64,000 bases of DNA from Arthrobacter sp. PGP41. GTDB lineage: Bacteria; Actinomycetota; Actinomycetes; Actinomycetales; Micrococcaceae. The DNA is taken from the NCBI RefSeq assembly GCF_002953935.1, contig NZ_CP026514.1:1302001-1366000 (forward strand). Direction: 5' to 3'. A program made the position numbers and the translations under genes. This document shows, piece after piece, positions 51,303 to 58,978 of the stretch; the stretch's first letter is position 1, and each line of letters starts with the position of its first letter. The notes under the pieces are model-generated. The model was not told where the DNA came from. It made no database searches and was given only the letters and a program-made list of their open reading frames with translations.

Positions 51303-52988
51303 CTAGGAAAGCAGCGCACGCCTCAGGGTGTCCAGTCCTACGGAGCCGATGTTCAAAGCCCTTGTGTGGAACTCTTTGAGGTCGAACCCGGGCCGGGCTT
51401 CGAGTTCGGCGCGGATCTGCTCCCACAGGCGCTGGCCAACTTTGTAGGAGGGCGCCTGGCCGGGCCAGCCCAGGTAGCGGGTGAACTCGAACTTCAGCTG
51501 GCCTTCGCTGATGGGCAGGTTCGCCTTCAGGAACTCATACCCTTTGTCCGGGGTCCAGGGGCCGGAGCCCCAGCGTTCCGGCATCTCCAGTTCGAGGTGG
51601 ACGCCGATGTCGAACACCACGCGGGCGGCCCGCATCCGCTGCATGTCCAGCATGCCCATGTGGTCGCCGGGATCGCTCAAGTATCCGAGTTCCTGCATCA
51701 GCTTCTCGGCATACAGGGCCCAGCCTTCGCCGTGGCCCGAGGTCCAGCAGACATTGCGCCGCCACTTGTTCAGCAGCTCGCGGCGGTAGGTGGCGGTGGC
51801 CACCTGGAGGTGGTGGCCCGGGACGCCCTCGTGGTAGACCGTGGTGGTCTCGGCCCAGGTGGTGAACGTGTCCTCACCGGCGGGGACGGACCACCACATG
51901 CGGCCCGGGCGGCTGAAGTCATCGGACGGGCCGGTGTAGTAGATGCCGCCCTCGTCGGTGGGGGCGATGAGGCATTCCAGCTTCTTCATGACGTCGGGGA
52001 TGTCGAAGTGGACGCCGGCGAGCCCGGCCACGGCTTTGTCGGAGAGTTCCTGCATCCACTGCCGCAGCGCGTCCTTTCCCTTCAGCTGGCGGGCGGGATC
52101 GTTGTTCAGGATCTCCTTGGCCTCGGCGATGGTGGCGCCGCCCTTGATGGTGTGGGCCACCTGTTCCTGCTGGGCGATGAGCCGGTCCAGCTCCTCCACG
52201 CCCCATGCGTAGGTCTCTTCGAGGTCCACGGTGGCACCGAGGAAGGACCGGGAGGCGAGGGCGTAACGCGCCCGGCCCACGGCATCCTTTTCGGGTGCTG
52301 CCGGCAGCAGCTCTGCGCGGAGGAAGTCCGCCAGCCCGGCGTAGGCTGCCCGGGCGGCGGCCGCACCGGCGTCGAGCTCTTCCCGGATGGCTGCGGGCAG
52401 CGGCCCGGCGGCAGTGGCCGCCCCGGCCGCCAGCTTCGCGAAGAAGCCATCCTCCGCGGCGTACTTCGTCACCTGCTCAATGACGACCTTCACCTGGCGC
52501 GCGGCGGCCACCCGGCCGGCGTCCTTCGCCTGCCGCAGGGATTCGGTGTACCCGGCAATTGCGCCGGGGACGTTGGACGCGCGGCCGGCAATGTGCCGCC
52601 AGTCCTGCTCCGTCTCCGTGGGCATGAGGTCGAAGATCGCCCGGATGTCCTGGGCAGGGGAGGCAATGTTGTTCAGGTCGGCGTAATCCCATCCCGAGGC
52701 GTGGATCAGCAGCTGCAGCCCCAGCCGCTCCCGCATGGCGTCCAGGGTGACCGCGTCAACGTCGTCCTCCGGCTCGAGGCCTTCGAGGTCAACCAGGGCC
52801 TTCCGGGCAGCCTCCGCGAATTCGGCGATGCCTGCCGGGGAGAAGTCCTGGTATTCGGTTTCGTGTCCGGCAAGGCCAAGGGTGGTGGCGAAGGATGGAT
52901 TGAGCCTTATGAGCGTCTCGGTGTAGTCATCTGCGACGGCGTCAATCCGGGTGTGCGGGCGGGCGGCAGGAGAAGTGTCTGTAGTCAC
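51303..52988 (-). CDS. DUF885 family protein (putative zinc peptidase)
   Basis: A 561-aa soluble protein. The core motif VYHEGVPGHHLQVA is the HExxxH-like zinc site typical of DUF885, followed by GEGWALYAEKLMQELGYL with a second Glu. The rest is mostly alpha-helical. Family members resemble carboxypeptidases in fold, but substrates are generally unknown. GTG/ATG choice: the frame opens MTTDTSPAARPHTRIDAVA at 52988. It is upstream of the structured element. Confidence 0.9.
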   Translation of the reverse strand: MTTDTSPAARPHTRIDAVADDYTETLIRLNPSFATTLGLAGHETEYQDFSPAGIAEFAEAARKALVDLEGLEPEDDVDAVTLDAMRERLGLQLLIHASGWDYADLNNIASPAQDIRAIFDLMPTETEQDWRHIAGRASNVPGAIAGYTESLRQAKDAGRVAAARQVKVVIEQVTKYAAEDGFFAKLAAGAATAAGPLPAAIREELDAGAAAARAAYAGLADFLRAELLPAAPEKDAVGRARYALASRSFLGATVDLEETYAWGVEELDRLIAQQEQVAHTIKGGATIAEAKEILNNDPARQLKGKDALRQWMQELSDKAVAGLAGVHFDIPDVMKKLECLIAPTDEGGIYYTGPSDDFSRPGRMWWSVPAGEDTFTTWAETTTVYHEGVPGHHLQVATATYRRELLNKWRRNVCWTSGHGEGWALYAEKLMQELGYLSDPGDHMGMLDMQRMRAARVVFDIGVHLELEMPERWGSGPWTPDKGYEFLKANLPISEGQLKFEFTRYLGWPGQAPSYKVGQRLWEQIRAELEARPGFDLKEFHTRALNIGSVGLDTLRRALLS

Positions 52989-53032
52989 ACTCCGAGACTA
53001 GCGCCTCCGAATGTGGGAGCCGGCGGGGAGGA

Positions 53033-53278
53033 TCAGCCGCGGCTGCGTTTCCATGCTCCGGGGCCGGGGGTGGGCTCCAGCCTCAGCTGCTGGCGGCGGA
53101 CCCAGTGCCGCACCGGCGGCTTCTCGGTCTCAGCCTGTTCCGCGCCGCCCAGGGAAAGTACGACGGCGGTCAGCGCCGCCAGTTCCTCGGCGGTGGGCTG
53201 CCCTTTGACGACAGACAGCAGGGGCTCAGCAGGTGCCTGGGTTTCGCCAGCCTCGGCCGCCGGCTTTTCCGCGTTCAC
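53033..53278 (-). CDS. accE: Acyl-CoA carboxylase epsilon subunit
   Basis: An 81-aa actinobacterial epsilon subunit that stabilises the alpha/beta carboxylase complex. The conserved core is [20 protein letters not shown] and the C-terminal basic tail [20 protein letters not shown]. The start is GTG 53278, overlapping the accD stop (GTGA), so translation is coupled. In Mycobacterium accE is followed by maf and accA3; here about 7.5 kb of other genes separates them. Confidence 0.88.
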   Translation of the reverse strand: MNAEKPAAEAGETQAPAEPLLSVVKGQPTAEELAALTAVVLSLGGAEQAETEKPPVRHWVRRQQLRLEPTPGPGAWKRSRG

Positions 53279-54858
53279 AGCGGGATGTTCCCATGCTTCT
53301 TGGCGGGGAGGCTGGCGCGCTTGTCACGCAGGGCGCGCAGGCCCTTGATGATCTGCAGCCGGGTCTCGGACGGGGCGATGACGGCGTCAACGTAGCCGAG
53401 CTCCGCTGCCTGGTAGGGGTTGAGGAGCTCTTCCTCGTACTGCCGGATGACCTCGGCGCGCCGTGCTTCGACGTCGCCGCCGGCCTCCGCAACGGCCGCA
53501 AGATCGCGGCGGTACAGGATGTTGACGGCACCCTGTGCACCCATTACGCCGATCTGGGCGGTGGGCCAGGCCAGGTTGAGGTCGGCGCCGAGCTTCTTGG
53601 AGCCCATTACGATGTAGGCGCCGCCGTAGGCCTTCCGGGTGATGACGGTGAGCTTGGGAACGGTCGCCTCCGCGTAGGCATACAGGAGCTTGGCGCCGCG
53701 GCGGATGATGCCCTGGAACTCCTGGTCCTTGCCGGGCAGGAAGCCGGGAACGTCCACCAGGGTAATGATGGGGATGTTGAACGCGTCGCAGTGGCGGACG
53801 AACCGGGCAGCCTTTTCCGAGGCGGCGATGTCCAGGGTGCCGGCGAACTGCAGGGGCTGGTTGGCGACGATGCCCACCGTATGGCCCTCCACCCGGCCGT
53901 ACCCGATCATCACGTTCGGCGCGTAGAGGGCCTGCATCTCCAGGAAGTGGCCGTCATCCACGATCTGCTCAACCACGGCACGCATGTCATAGGGCTGGTT
54001 GGCGGAATCGGGGACCAGCGCGTCCAGGGCGAGGTCGTCGTCGTCGAGCTCCAGTTCCTGCGTGTGCTCCAGGACGGGTGCCTCTGAGAGGTTGTTGGAC
54101 GGCAGGAAGTCCAGCAGTTCGCGGACGAACTCGATCGCGTCCGCTTCGTCCGAGGCAAGGTAGGTGGAGGTTCCTGTGGTGGCATTGTGCTGCCGGGCTC
54201 CGCCGAGGGTTTCCATGTCAACGTCCTCCCCGGTGACGGTCTTAATGACGTCCGGTCCGGTGATGAACATGTGGGAGGTCTTGTCCACCATCACCACGTA
54301 GTCGGTGAGGGCAGGGGAGTAGGCGGCGCCGCCTGCCGACGGGCCCATGATGAGCGAAATTTGGGGGACCACGCCGGACGCGTGGACGTTGTTGCGGAAG
54401 ATGTCCGCGAACATGGCCAGCGAGGCAACGCCCTCCTGGATTCGTGCTCCGCCGCCGTCCAGGATGCCCACAACGGGGCAGCCGTTGCGCAGCGCAAACT
54501 CCTGCACCTTGACGATCTTTTCGCCGTTGACCTGGCTCAGGGACCCGCCGTAGACCGAGAAGTCCTGGCTGTACACGGCCACCAGGCGACCGTCCACGGT
54601 GCCGTATCCGGAAACCAGTCCATCGCCGAGCGGCTTCTTCTTCTCCATGCCGAACGCGGTGGAGCGGTGGACGGCCAGGGCGTCGAATTCGACGAAGGAG
54701 TCCTCGTCGAGGAGGAGGGCGATGCGCTCCCGGGCGGTGTTCTTGCCGCGGGCATGCTGTTTCTCGATTGCCTCAGGGCCGGAGGGCTGTTCGGCACGCG
54801 CCTGGCGGTCGCGGAAATCGGCGATCTTTCCCGCTGTCGTTGTCAGATCGTGGCTCAT
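53275..54858 (-). CDS. accD: Acyl-CoA carboxylase beta subunit (AccD5/PccB type)
   Basis: Transfers carboxyl groups from biotin to acetyl- or propionyl-CoA. At 527 aa it has both crotonase-type halves: [37 protein letters not shown] in the N half and [40 protein letters not shown] [15 protein letters not shown] in the C half. The specificity position near [11 protein letters not shown] suggests propionyl-CoA/acetyl-CoA use, but this cannot be fixed by eye. ATG 54858 follows GGAG. accE overlaps downstream. Confidence 0.95.
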   Translation of the reverse strand: MSHDLTTTAGKIADFRDRQARAEQPSGPEAIEKQHARGKNTARERIALLLDEDSFVEFDALAVHRSTAFGMEKKKPLGDGLVSGYGTVDGRLVAVYSQDFSVYGGSLSQVNGEKIVKVQEFALRNGCPVVGILDGGGARIQEGVASLAMFADIFRNNVHASGVVPQISLIMGPSAGGAAYSPALTDYVVMVDKTSHMFITGPDVIKTVTGEDVDMETLGGARQHNATTGTSTYLASDEADAIEFVRELLDFLPSNNLSEAPVLEHTQELELDDDDLALDALVPDSANQPYDMRAVVEQIVDDGHFLEMQALYAPNVMIGYGRVEGHTVGIVANQPLQFAGTLDIAASEKAARFVRHCDAFNIPIITLVDVPGFLPGKDQEFQGIIRRGAKLLYAYAEATVPKLTVITRKAYGGAYIVMGSKKLGADLNLAWPTAQIGVMGAQGAVNILYRRDLAAVAEAGGDVEARRAEVIRQYEEELLNPYQAAELGYVDAVIAPSETRLQIIKGLRALRDKRASLPAKKHGNIPL

Positions 54859-54994
54859 CAAGTATCTCCGGCTCTGTAGCAGATTGATTCTGTGGTGCTG
54901 TGAATGCTGGCGGGCTGTGGCGCTGCAGTTAAGTAGCTTCCACACAAAAGGCGAACCCTGCTGGCAAGTCTAGTGACGCTTCCGGCGGCTGCGG

Positions 54995-55011
54995 CTGTAG
55001 GGAACCTACAA
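54995..55011. promoter_or_regulatory. Palindrome shared by the two carboxylase genes (site 2)
   Basis: CTGTAG-GGAAC-CTACAA lies 137-153 bp upstream of accD. It shares TGTAGGGAA(S)CTACAA with the site before the alpha-subunit gene at 44789-44805, in the same orientation. Confidence 0.6.
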
Positions 55012-55042
55012 TTTTCTGCGCCGTCGTCAGCAGCAGCGCCAT

Positions 55043-55071
55043 GTTACTTGCCGGTAACTTAGTTGGGTTAC
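55043..55071. promoter_or_regulatory. GTTAC-n6-GTAAC inverted repeat before the SDR gene
   Basis: GTTAC (55043-55047) and GTAAC (55054-55058) form a perfect inverted repeat. A further GTTAC is at 55067-55071, just before the SDR start. It could be a TetR-type operator or a GlnR-like site. Confidence 0.45.
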
Positions 55072-55080
55072 AGTGGTGCC

Positions 55081-55968
55081 ATGACTTCGAGCAACGACGC
55101 TTCGCATGCCCTCGGCGGACCCTACCAGGCTGCCGGTTCACTCCAGGGAAGGACCATCCTCATCTCCGGCGGGAGCAGGGGGATCGGCCTGGCAATCGCC
55201 CTGCGCGCGGCGCAGGACGGCGCCAATATCGTGCTGATGGCCAAGACCGGGGAGCCGCACCCGAAACTGTCCGGGACTGTCCATACGGCTGCCCAGGAAC
55301 TGGTGGAGGCGGGCGGACAGGCGCTCCCGCTGGTGGGTGATGTCCGGAGGGACGACGACGTGGCCGCGGCCGTGGCGGCGGCAATGGAACGGTTCGGGGG
55401 CATTGACGCCGTCATCAACAACGCTTCCGCCATCGACCTTTCCCGGACCGATGACGTGGACATGAAAAAGTACGACCTCATGCAGGACATCAACGTCCGC
55501 GGGACGTTCCTGATGTCCAAGCTGGCGCTCCCGGCGCTCCGGGCCTCGGACCAGGGCCACATCCTTACGCTCTCGCCGCCGCTGAACCTCGATCCCCGGT
55601 GGGCCGGGAAGCACCTGGCCTACACCATGGCAAAGTACGGGATGAGCCTCACAACCCTCGGCCTTGCCGAGGAGCTGAAGGCGGACGGCATCCGGGTGAA
55701 TTCGCTGTGGCCGCGCACCCTTATAGACACTGCGGCCATCAGGAACATGCCGCACGGGGAAAAGATCGTCCAGGCCGCCCGTGGCGCGGAAATCATGGCG
55801 GATGCGGCCCACGCCGTGCTTACGGGCTGCAACCTCACGGCCGGCGGCCGGCCAAGCGGCAATTTCTACACGGATGAAGAGGTGCTCGCGGCCGCGGGGG
55901 TCACCGACTTCCGCCCGTACAGCCTTGGCGCTCCCGAAGACCAGCTGGTGCCGGACATTTTCCTTTAG
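55081..55968 (+). CDS. SDR family oxidoreductase
   Basis: A 295-aa NAD(P)-dependent dehydrogenase resembling the N-terminal half of HSDL2. It has the cofactor motif SGGSRGIGLAIALRA, INNASAIDLS, and the active-site stretch TLSPPLNLDPRWAGKHLAYTMAKYG with YxxxK. These enzymes often act on fatty acyl or steroid-like substrates. It starts at ATG 55081 (GTG/ATG upstream is less likely). It is divergent from accD, which supports a role in lipid metabolism. Confidence 0.9.
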   Translation: MTSSNDASHALGGPYQAAGSLQGRTILISGGSRGIGLAIALRAAQDGANIVLMAKTGEPHPKLSGTVHTAAQELVEAGGQALPLVGDVRRDDDVAAAVAAAMERFGGIDAVINNASAIDLSRTDDVDMKKYDLMQDINVRGTFLMSKLALPALRASDQGHILTLSPPLNLDPRWAGKHLAYTMAKYGMSLTTLGLAEELKADGIRVNSLWPRTLIDTAAIRNMPHGEKIVQAARGAEIMADAAHAVLTGCNLTAGGRPSGNFYTDEEVLAAAGVTDFRPYSLGAPEDQLVPDIFL

Positions 55969-56048
55969 CCTCCGCCGTGATCCTTCCGGGTTCCTGCGGG
56001 CCGGCACGCCGGGCTGCCAGGACTAAGCGGTGTCGGTAGAGTTTAGCT

Positions 56049-56957
56049 ATGGATGACGCACATGCCCCCGGCACGCCACTGGACCGGAGGGCCCTCGCGG
56101 ACCAGCACTTTCTGTCCGCGGCCGGCATCCCGCGGCTTGAGGTTGTTAACTCCACCGGGTCCACCAACGCCGACCTCCTCCGCTCCGTCACCGTGGAACC
56201 TTCGGCCTGGCCGGACATGTCAGTGCTGACCGCGGAGTACCAGACGGCAGCCCGCGGGCGCCTGGACAGGCGCTGGGAAGCGCCGCCCCTGAGCTCAGTT
56301 TCCGTTTCCGTTGTCCTGCGGCCGGCCAACGCCGAAGGAAGGCCGCTTCCCACCCAGAGCTATTCCTGGCTGTCCCTCATCGGCGCCCTGGCGCTGCGGG
56401 AAACCCTCCTGGAAACGGCCGGCCTGCCCGCCGAGTTGAAATGGCCCAACGACGTCCTGGTGCGCGGCAAGAAGATCGCGGGAATCCTGGCCCAGATGGG
56501 TCCCATGGTGGACGGCTCCGTGCCCCCGGTCATCCTGGGAACCGGCCTGAACGTCACCCTCCAGGCGGCCGAACTCCCGGTTCCCACCGCCACGTCAGTG
56601 GTGCTGGAATCACCGCGCTCAGCGGACCGGACGGAGCTGCTGAAGAGCTACCTTTTGCACTTCGCCGTGCTCTACCGCGGCTTTTGCAACGCCGACGGCG
56701 ACCCGGCGGCAGGCCTGGCCGGCGGACCGTCGCTGCACAAGCGCGTGGAAGGCGTCATGACCACCCTGGGCAAACAGGTACGGGCGCAGCTGCCGGGCGA
56801 CCACGAAATCATCGGCCACGCGTCCCGCCTCGACGAGTACGGATCGCTGCTGGTGGTGGACCGCGAGTCCAAGGAGCACGTGGTAACGGCCGGGGATGTT
56901 GTGCACTTGCGTCCGTGGAATTCCCCGGACGCATCCGGCCAGGGCGGTTATGCGTAA
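56049..56957 (+). CDS. birA: Biotin-[acetyl-CoA-carboxylase] ligase
   Basis: Attaches biotin to the carrier lysine of the carboxylase alpha subunit. The 302-aa catalytic-only (class I) ligase has NSTGSTNADLLR, AARGRLDRRWEAP with the biotinyl-AMP loop, LKWPNDVLVRGKKIAGIL and GTGLNVT. There is no N-terminal helix-turn-helix, so it is not itself a repressor. It fits its partners accA and accD. The PH-domain gene overlaps its stop. Confidence 0.95.
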   Translation: MDDAHAPGTPLDRRALADQHFLSAAGIPRLEVVNSTGSTNADLLRSVTVEPSAWPDMSVLTAEYQTAARGRLDRRWEAPPLSSVSVSVVLRPANAEGRPLPTQSYSWLSLIGALALRETLLETAGLPAELKWPNDVLVRGKKIAGILAQMGPMVDGSVPPVILGTGLNVTLQAAELPVPTATSVVLESPRSADRTELLKSYLLHFAVLYRGFCNADGDPAAGLAGGPSLHKRVEGVMTTLGKQVRAQLPGDHEIIGHASRLDEYGSLLVVDRESKEHVVTAGDVVHLRPWNSPDASGQGGYA

Positions 56958-57549
56958 AGACCTCGTTCCGGGCGAGCAGGTGATCGTCACCACCCGCCCG
57001 CAGCCGAGGAAGCTGGCCGGGGCAGCTGCGGCCTTCATACTCTCACCGGCGCTTGCCGCGTTCGCTTCCGCCTGGGCCACCCGCGGGGAAGCGGCCAGGC
57101 TCATCCCCGCGCTGACTCCCCGGTGGACGCCGTGGCTGGTGGCAGGGTTCGCCTTGGCGGTGGCCGGGGTCTGGCTGGGATATTGCCTGCCCCGGCTGCT
57201 GCGGTGGCAGGGCACCAGGTACACGCTCACCAGCCGGCGGCTCGTTGCCCGGTCCGGTCTCCTGCGGCGGCGTGACCAGCAGGTGAACCTGGCCTCGGTG
57301 CGCAATCTGACTGTCCACGAATCCGTACTTCAGCGCCTGTTGCGCTCCGGGAATATATCCTTGGAAACCGGGTACCAAGGCGTGGTGACATTCCAGGACG
57401 TGCCGGAGGTTGCCAGGTTCCGGGACTTCATCCTGGATGCCATCGAGGAATTGCCCGACGAACGTGACGGCCAGGCCGGCGGAGCAATGGACGATCCTGC
57501 CGGAGCTTTGCCATGGGAATTGAGAGAAGGTGGACGGGATGAACGATGA
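56950..57549 (+). CDS. PH-domain membrane protein (YdbS-like bPH2)
   Basis: A 199-aa protein with two transmembrane helices (AGAAAAFILSPALAAFASAW and WLVAGFALAVAGVWLGYCL) followed by a bacterial PH domain (YTLTSRRLVARSGLLRRRDQ, then SVRNLTVHESVLQRLLRSGN). Function is unknown. ATG 56950 overlaps the birA stop by 8 bp. A similar gene neighbours birA in Mycobacterium (Rv3278c). Confidence 0.88.
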   Translation: MRKDLVPGEQVIVTTRPQPRKLAGAAAAFILSPALAAFASAWATRGEAARLIPALTPRWTPWLVAGFALAVAGVWLGYCLPRLLRWQGTRYTLTSRRLVARSGLLRRRDQQVNLASVRNLTVHESVLQRLLRSGNISLETGYQGVVTFQDVPEVARFRDFILDAIEELPDERDGQAGGAMDDPAGALPWELREGGRDER

Positions 57550-58663
57550 GGACCAGCAGGAGCGCGTGGACTCCATCACACCCCCGCCCGCGATGGATTC
57601 CCACCCGGCCACAGGCGCGATGTCTGCCGAACGGCTCGCCATGAAGGCTTTGGAGGCCCGGCTGCTGGGCGGCGAACGCAAGCTCCGGCGCCGTGAAGTC
57701 GCCGCCGGCGCCGGGCTGTCCCTGCTGTCCGCGCGCAAACTGTGGCGTGCCCTCGGTTTCCCCAACTTCGGCGACGAGGACGTGGCGTTCACTGAGCGCG
57801 ACCAGGCCGCGCTTTCCACCGTGGTGGACCTGGTCCGCTCGGGGAAGCTGACCGAGGAGGCCGCCATCTCCGTCACCCGCTCCATCGGGCAGATGACGGA
57901 CCGGATGGTGGTCTGGCAGATCGAAGCCCTGGTGGAGGACATGGTCCACGAGCAGGGCGTTACGGACGCCGTCGCCCGCAAACGCCTGGTCAACGAGCTG
58001 CCGGCGCTGGTGGACGCCCTGGAAGAAATGCTGGTCTACTCCTGGCGGCGCCAGCTTAACGCAGGCGTCCAGCGGCTCGCTGTCCGGGCGGAAGCGGGCC
58101 TGCAGGCGAGCGAAGAGGGCCGGGAAGGCGACGAGGACGACGCCCCGCTGCCGCTGGCGCGAGCCGTAGGCTTCGCGGACCTTGTTTCGTACACCAGCCT
58201 GTCCCGCCGCATGAATGAAAAAACTCTGGCCCGGCTGGTCCAGCGCTTCGAAAACAAGTGTGCCGAGATCATCTCCGTGGGCGGCGGCCGCCTGGTGAAG
58301 ACCGTGGGCGACGAAGTCCTCTACATCGCCGAAACCCCGGCCGCCGGTGCCGAGATCTCCCTGGCTCTTGCCCAGGCCTTCACGGAGGACGAGATCCTTC
58401 CCGAAGCGCGGGTGGCCATGGTGTGGGGAAGGATCCTGTCCCGGCTCGGCGACATCTACGGTCCCACCGTGAACCTCGCCGCCCGCCTCACCACCCTTGC
58501 GGATCCCGGCACGGTGCTGGTGGACTCGATGACCGCCTCGGCACTGGAACACGACGAACGGTTCGTGCTGGAGCCGCAGCCTCCCGAAAACGTCCGCGGA
58601 TTCGGCGAAATCCGCCCCGTGCGGCTTAGCCGCGGCCTCGGCAAAGGCTTGGTGCTGGACTAA
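57539..58663 (+). CDS. Class III adenylate cyclase with N-terminal regulatory domain (Rv1264-like)
   Basis: A 374-aa cytoplasmic cyclase making cAMP. Residues 1-200 are helical (GERKLRRREVAAGAGLSLLS, RALGFPNFGDEDVAF) like the autoinhibitory pH-sensing part of Rv1264. The catalytic domain has the metal aspartate in VGFADLVSYTSLSRR, KTVGDEVLYIAE with Lys and second Asp, and GPTVNLAARLTTLADPG with the transition-state Asn/Arg. ATG 57539 follows AAGG; GTG 57530 is possible. It overlaps the PH-domain gene. Confidence 0.92.
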   Translation: MNDEDQQERVDSITPPPAMDSHPATGAMSAERLAMKALEARLLGGERKLRRREVAAGAGLSLLSARKLWRALGFPNFGDEDVAFTERDQAALSTVVDLVRSGKLTEEAAISVTRSIGQMTDRMVVWQIEALVEDMVHEQGVTDAVARKRLVNELPALVDALEEMLVYSWRRQLNAGVQRLAVRAEAGLQASEEGREGDEDDAPLPLARAVGFADLVSYTSLSRRMNEKTLARLVQRFENKCAEIISVGGGRLVKTVGDEVLYIAETPAAGAEISLALAQAFTEDEILPEARVAMVWGRILSRLGDIYGPTVNLAARLTTLADPGTVLVDSMTASALEHDERFVLEPQPPENVRGFGEIRPVRLSRGLGKGLVLD

Positions 58664-58978
58664 GGCGCACGCCGCGCGCGAGCGGGACCGGTGCGGAAAA
58701 CCAGTTTATCCAGTTGTTGGTCTATCGCGGTAGAGTTGGTGCGTCGGCAACGCTGAACCGCCGGTGTGGATAGGGCTCCCCATCGCGGCAGGAAGTGCCG
58801 ATCGGTAAGCTTGCCACCGGTGCCTCGCCGGGGCCGGACGCCCGAGCCGGCCCGGGGCATCGCCAATGTCAGGTCTCTGCTGCTCCCACCGGGGGCGGCG
58901 AAAAATAAAGGTCCGGGGATTGCACCCCGGGCCGGACAGTTGCCTTTTGGCAGCGGTAATTCAGGGGATAGTAACGCT
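58664..58978 (+). promoter_or_regulatory. Long folded leader upstream of the giant repeat protein
   Basis: A -10-like TAGAGT occurs near 58731, giving a leader of about 240 nt. Helix CGCCGGTG (58759-58766) with CACCGGTG (58815-58822) encloses three small hairpins, including CGGCA-GGAAG-TGCCG. A GC-rich hairpin (GGGCCGG/CCGGCCC, about 58830-58855) and GGTCCGGGG/CCCCGGGCC (about 58910-58936) follow. I cannot match it to a known riboswitch. No small gene is credible here. Confidence 0.4.

Noticed and set aside
58740..58960. Known riboswitch (c-di-AMP, cobalamin, TPP) before the giant protein
   Set aside because: I looked for the conserved cores of these classes and none is present.
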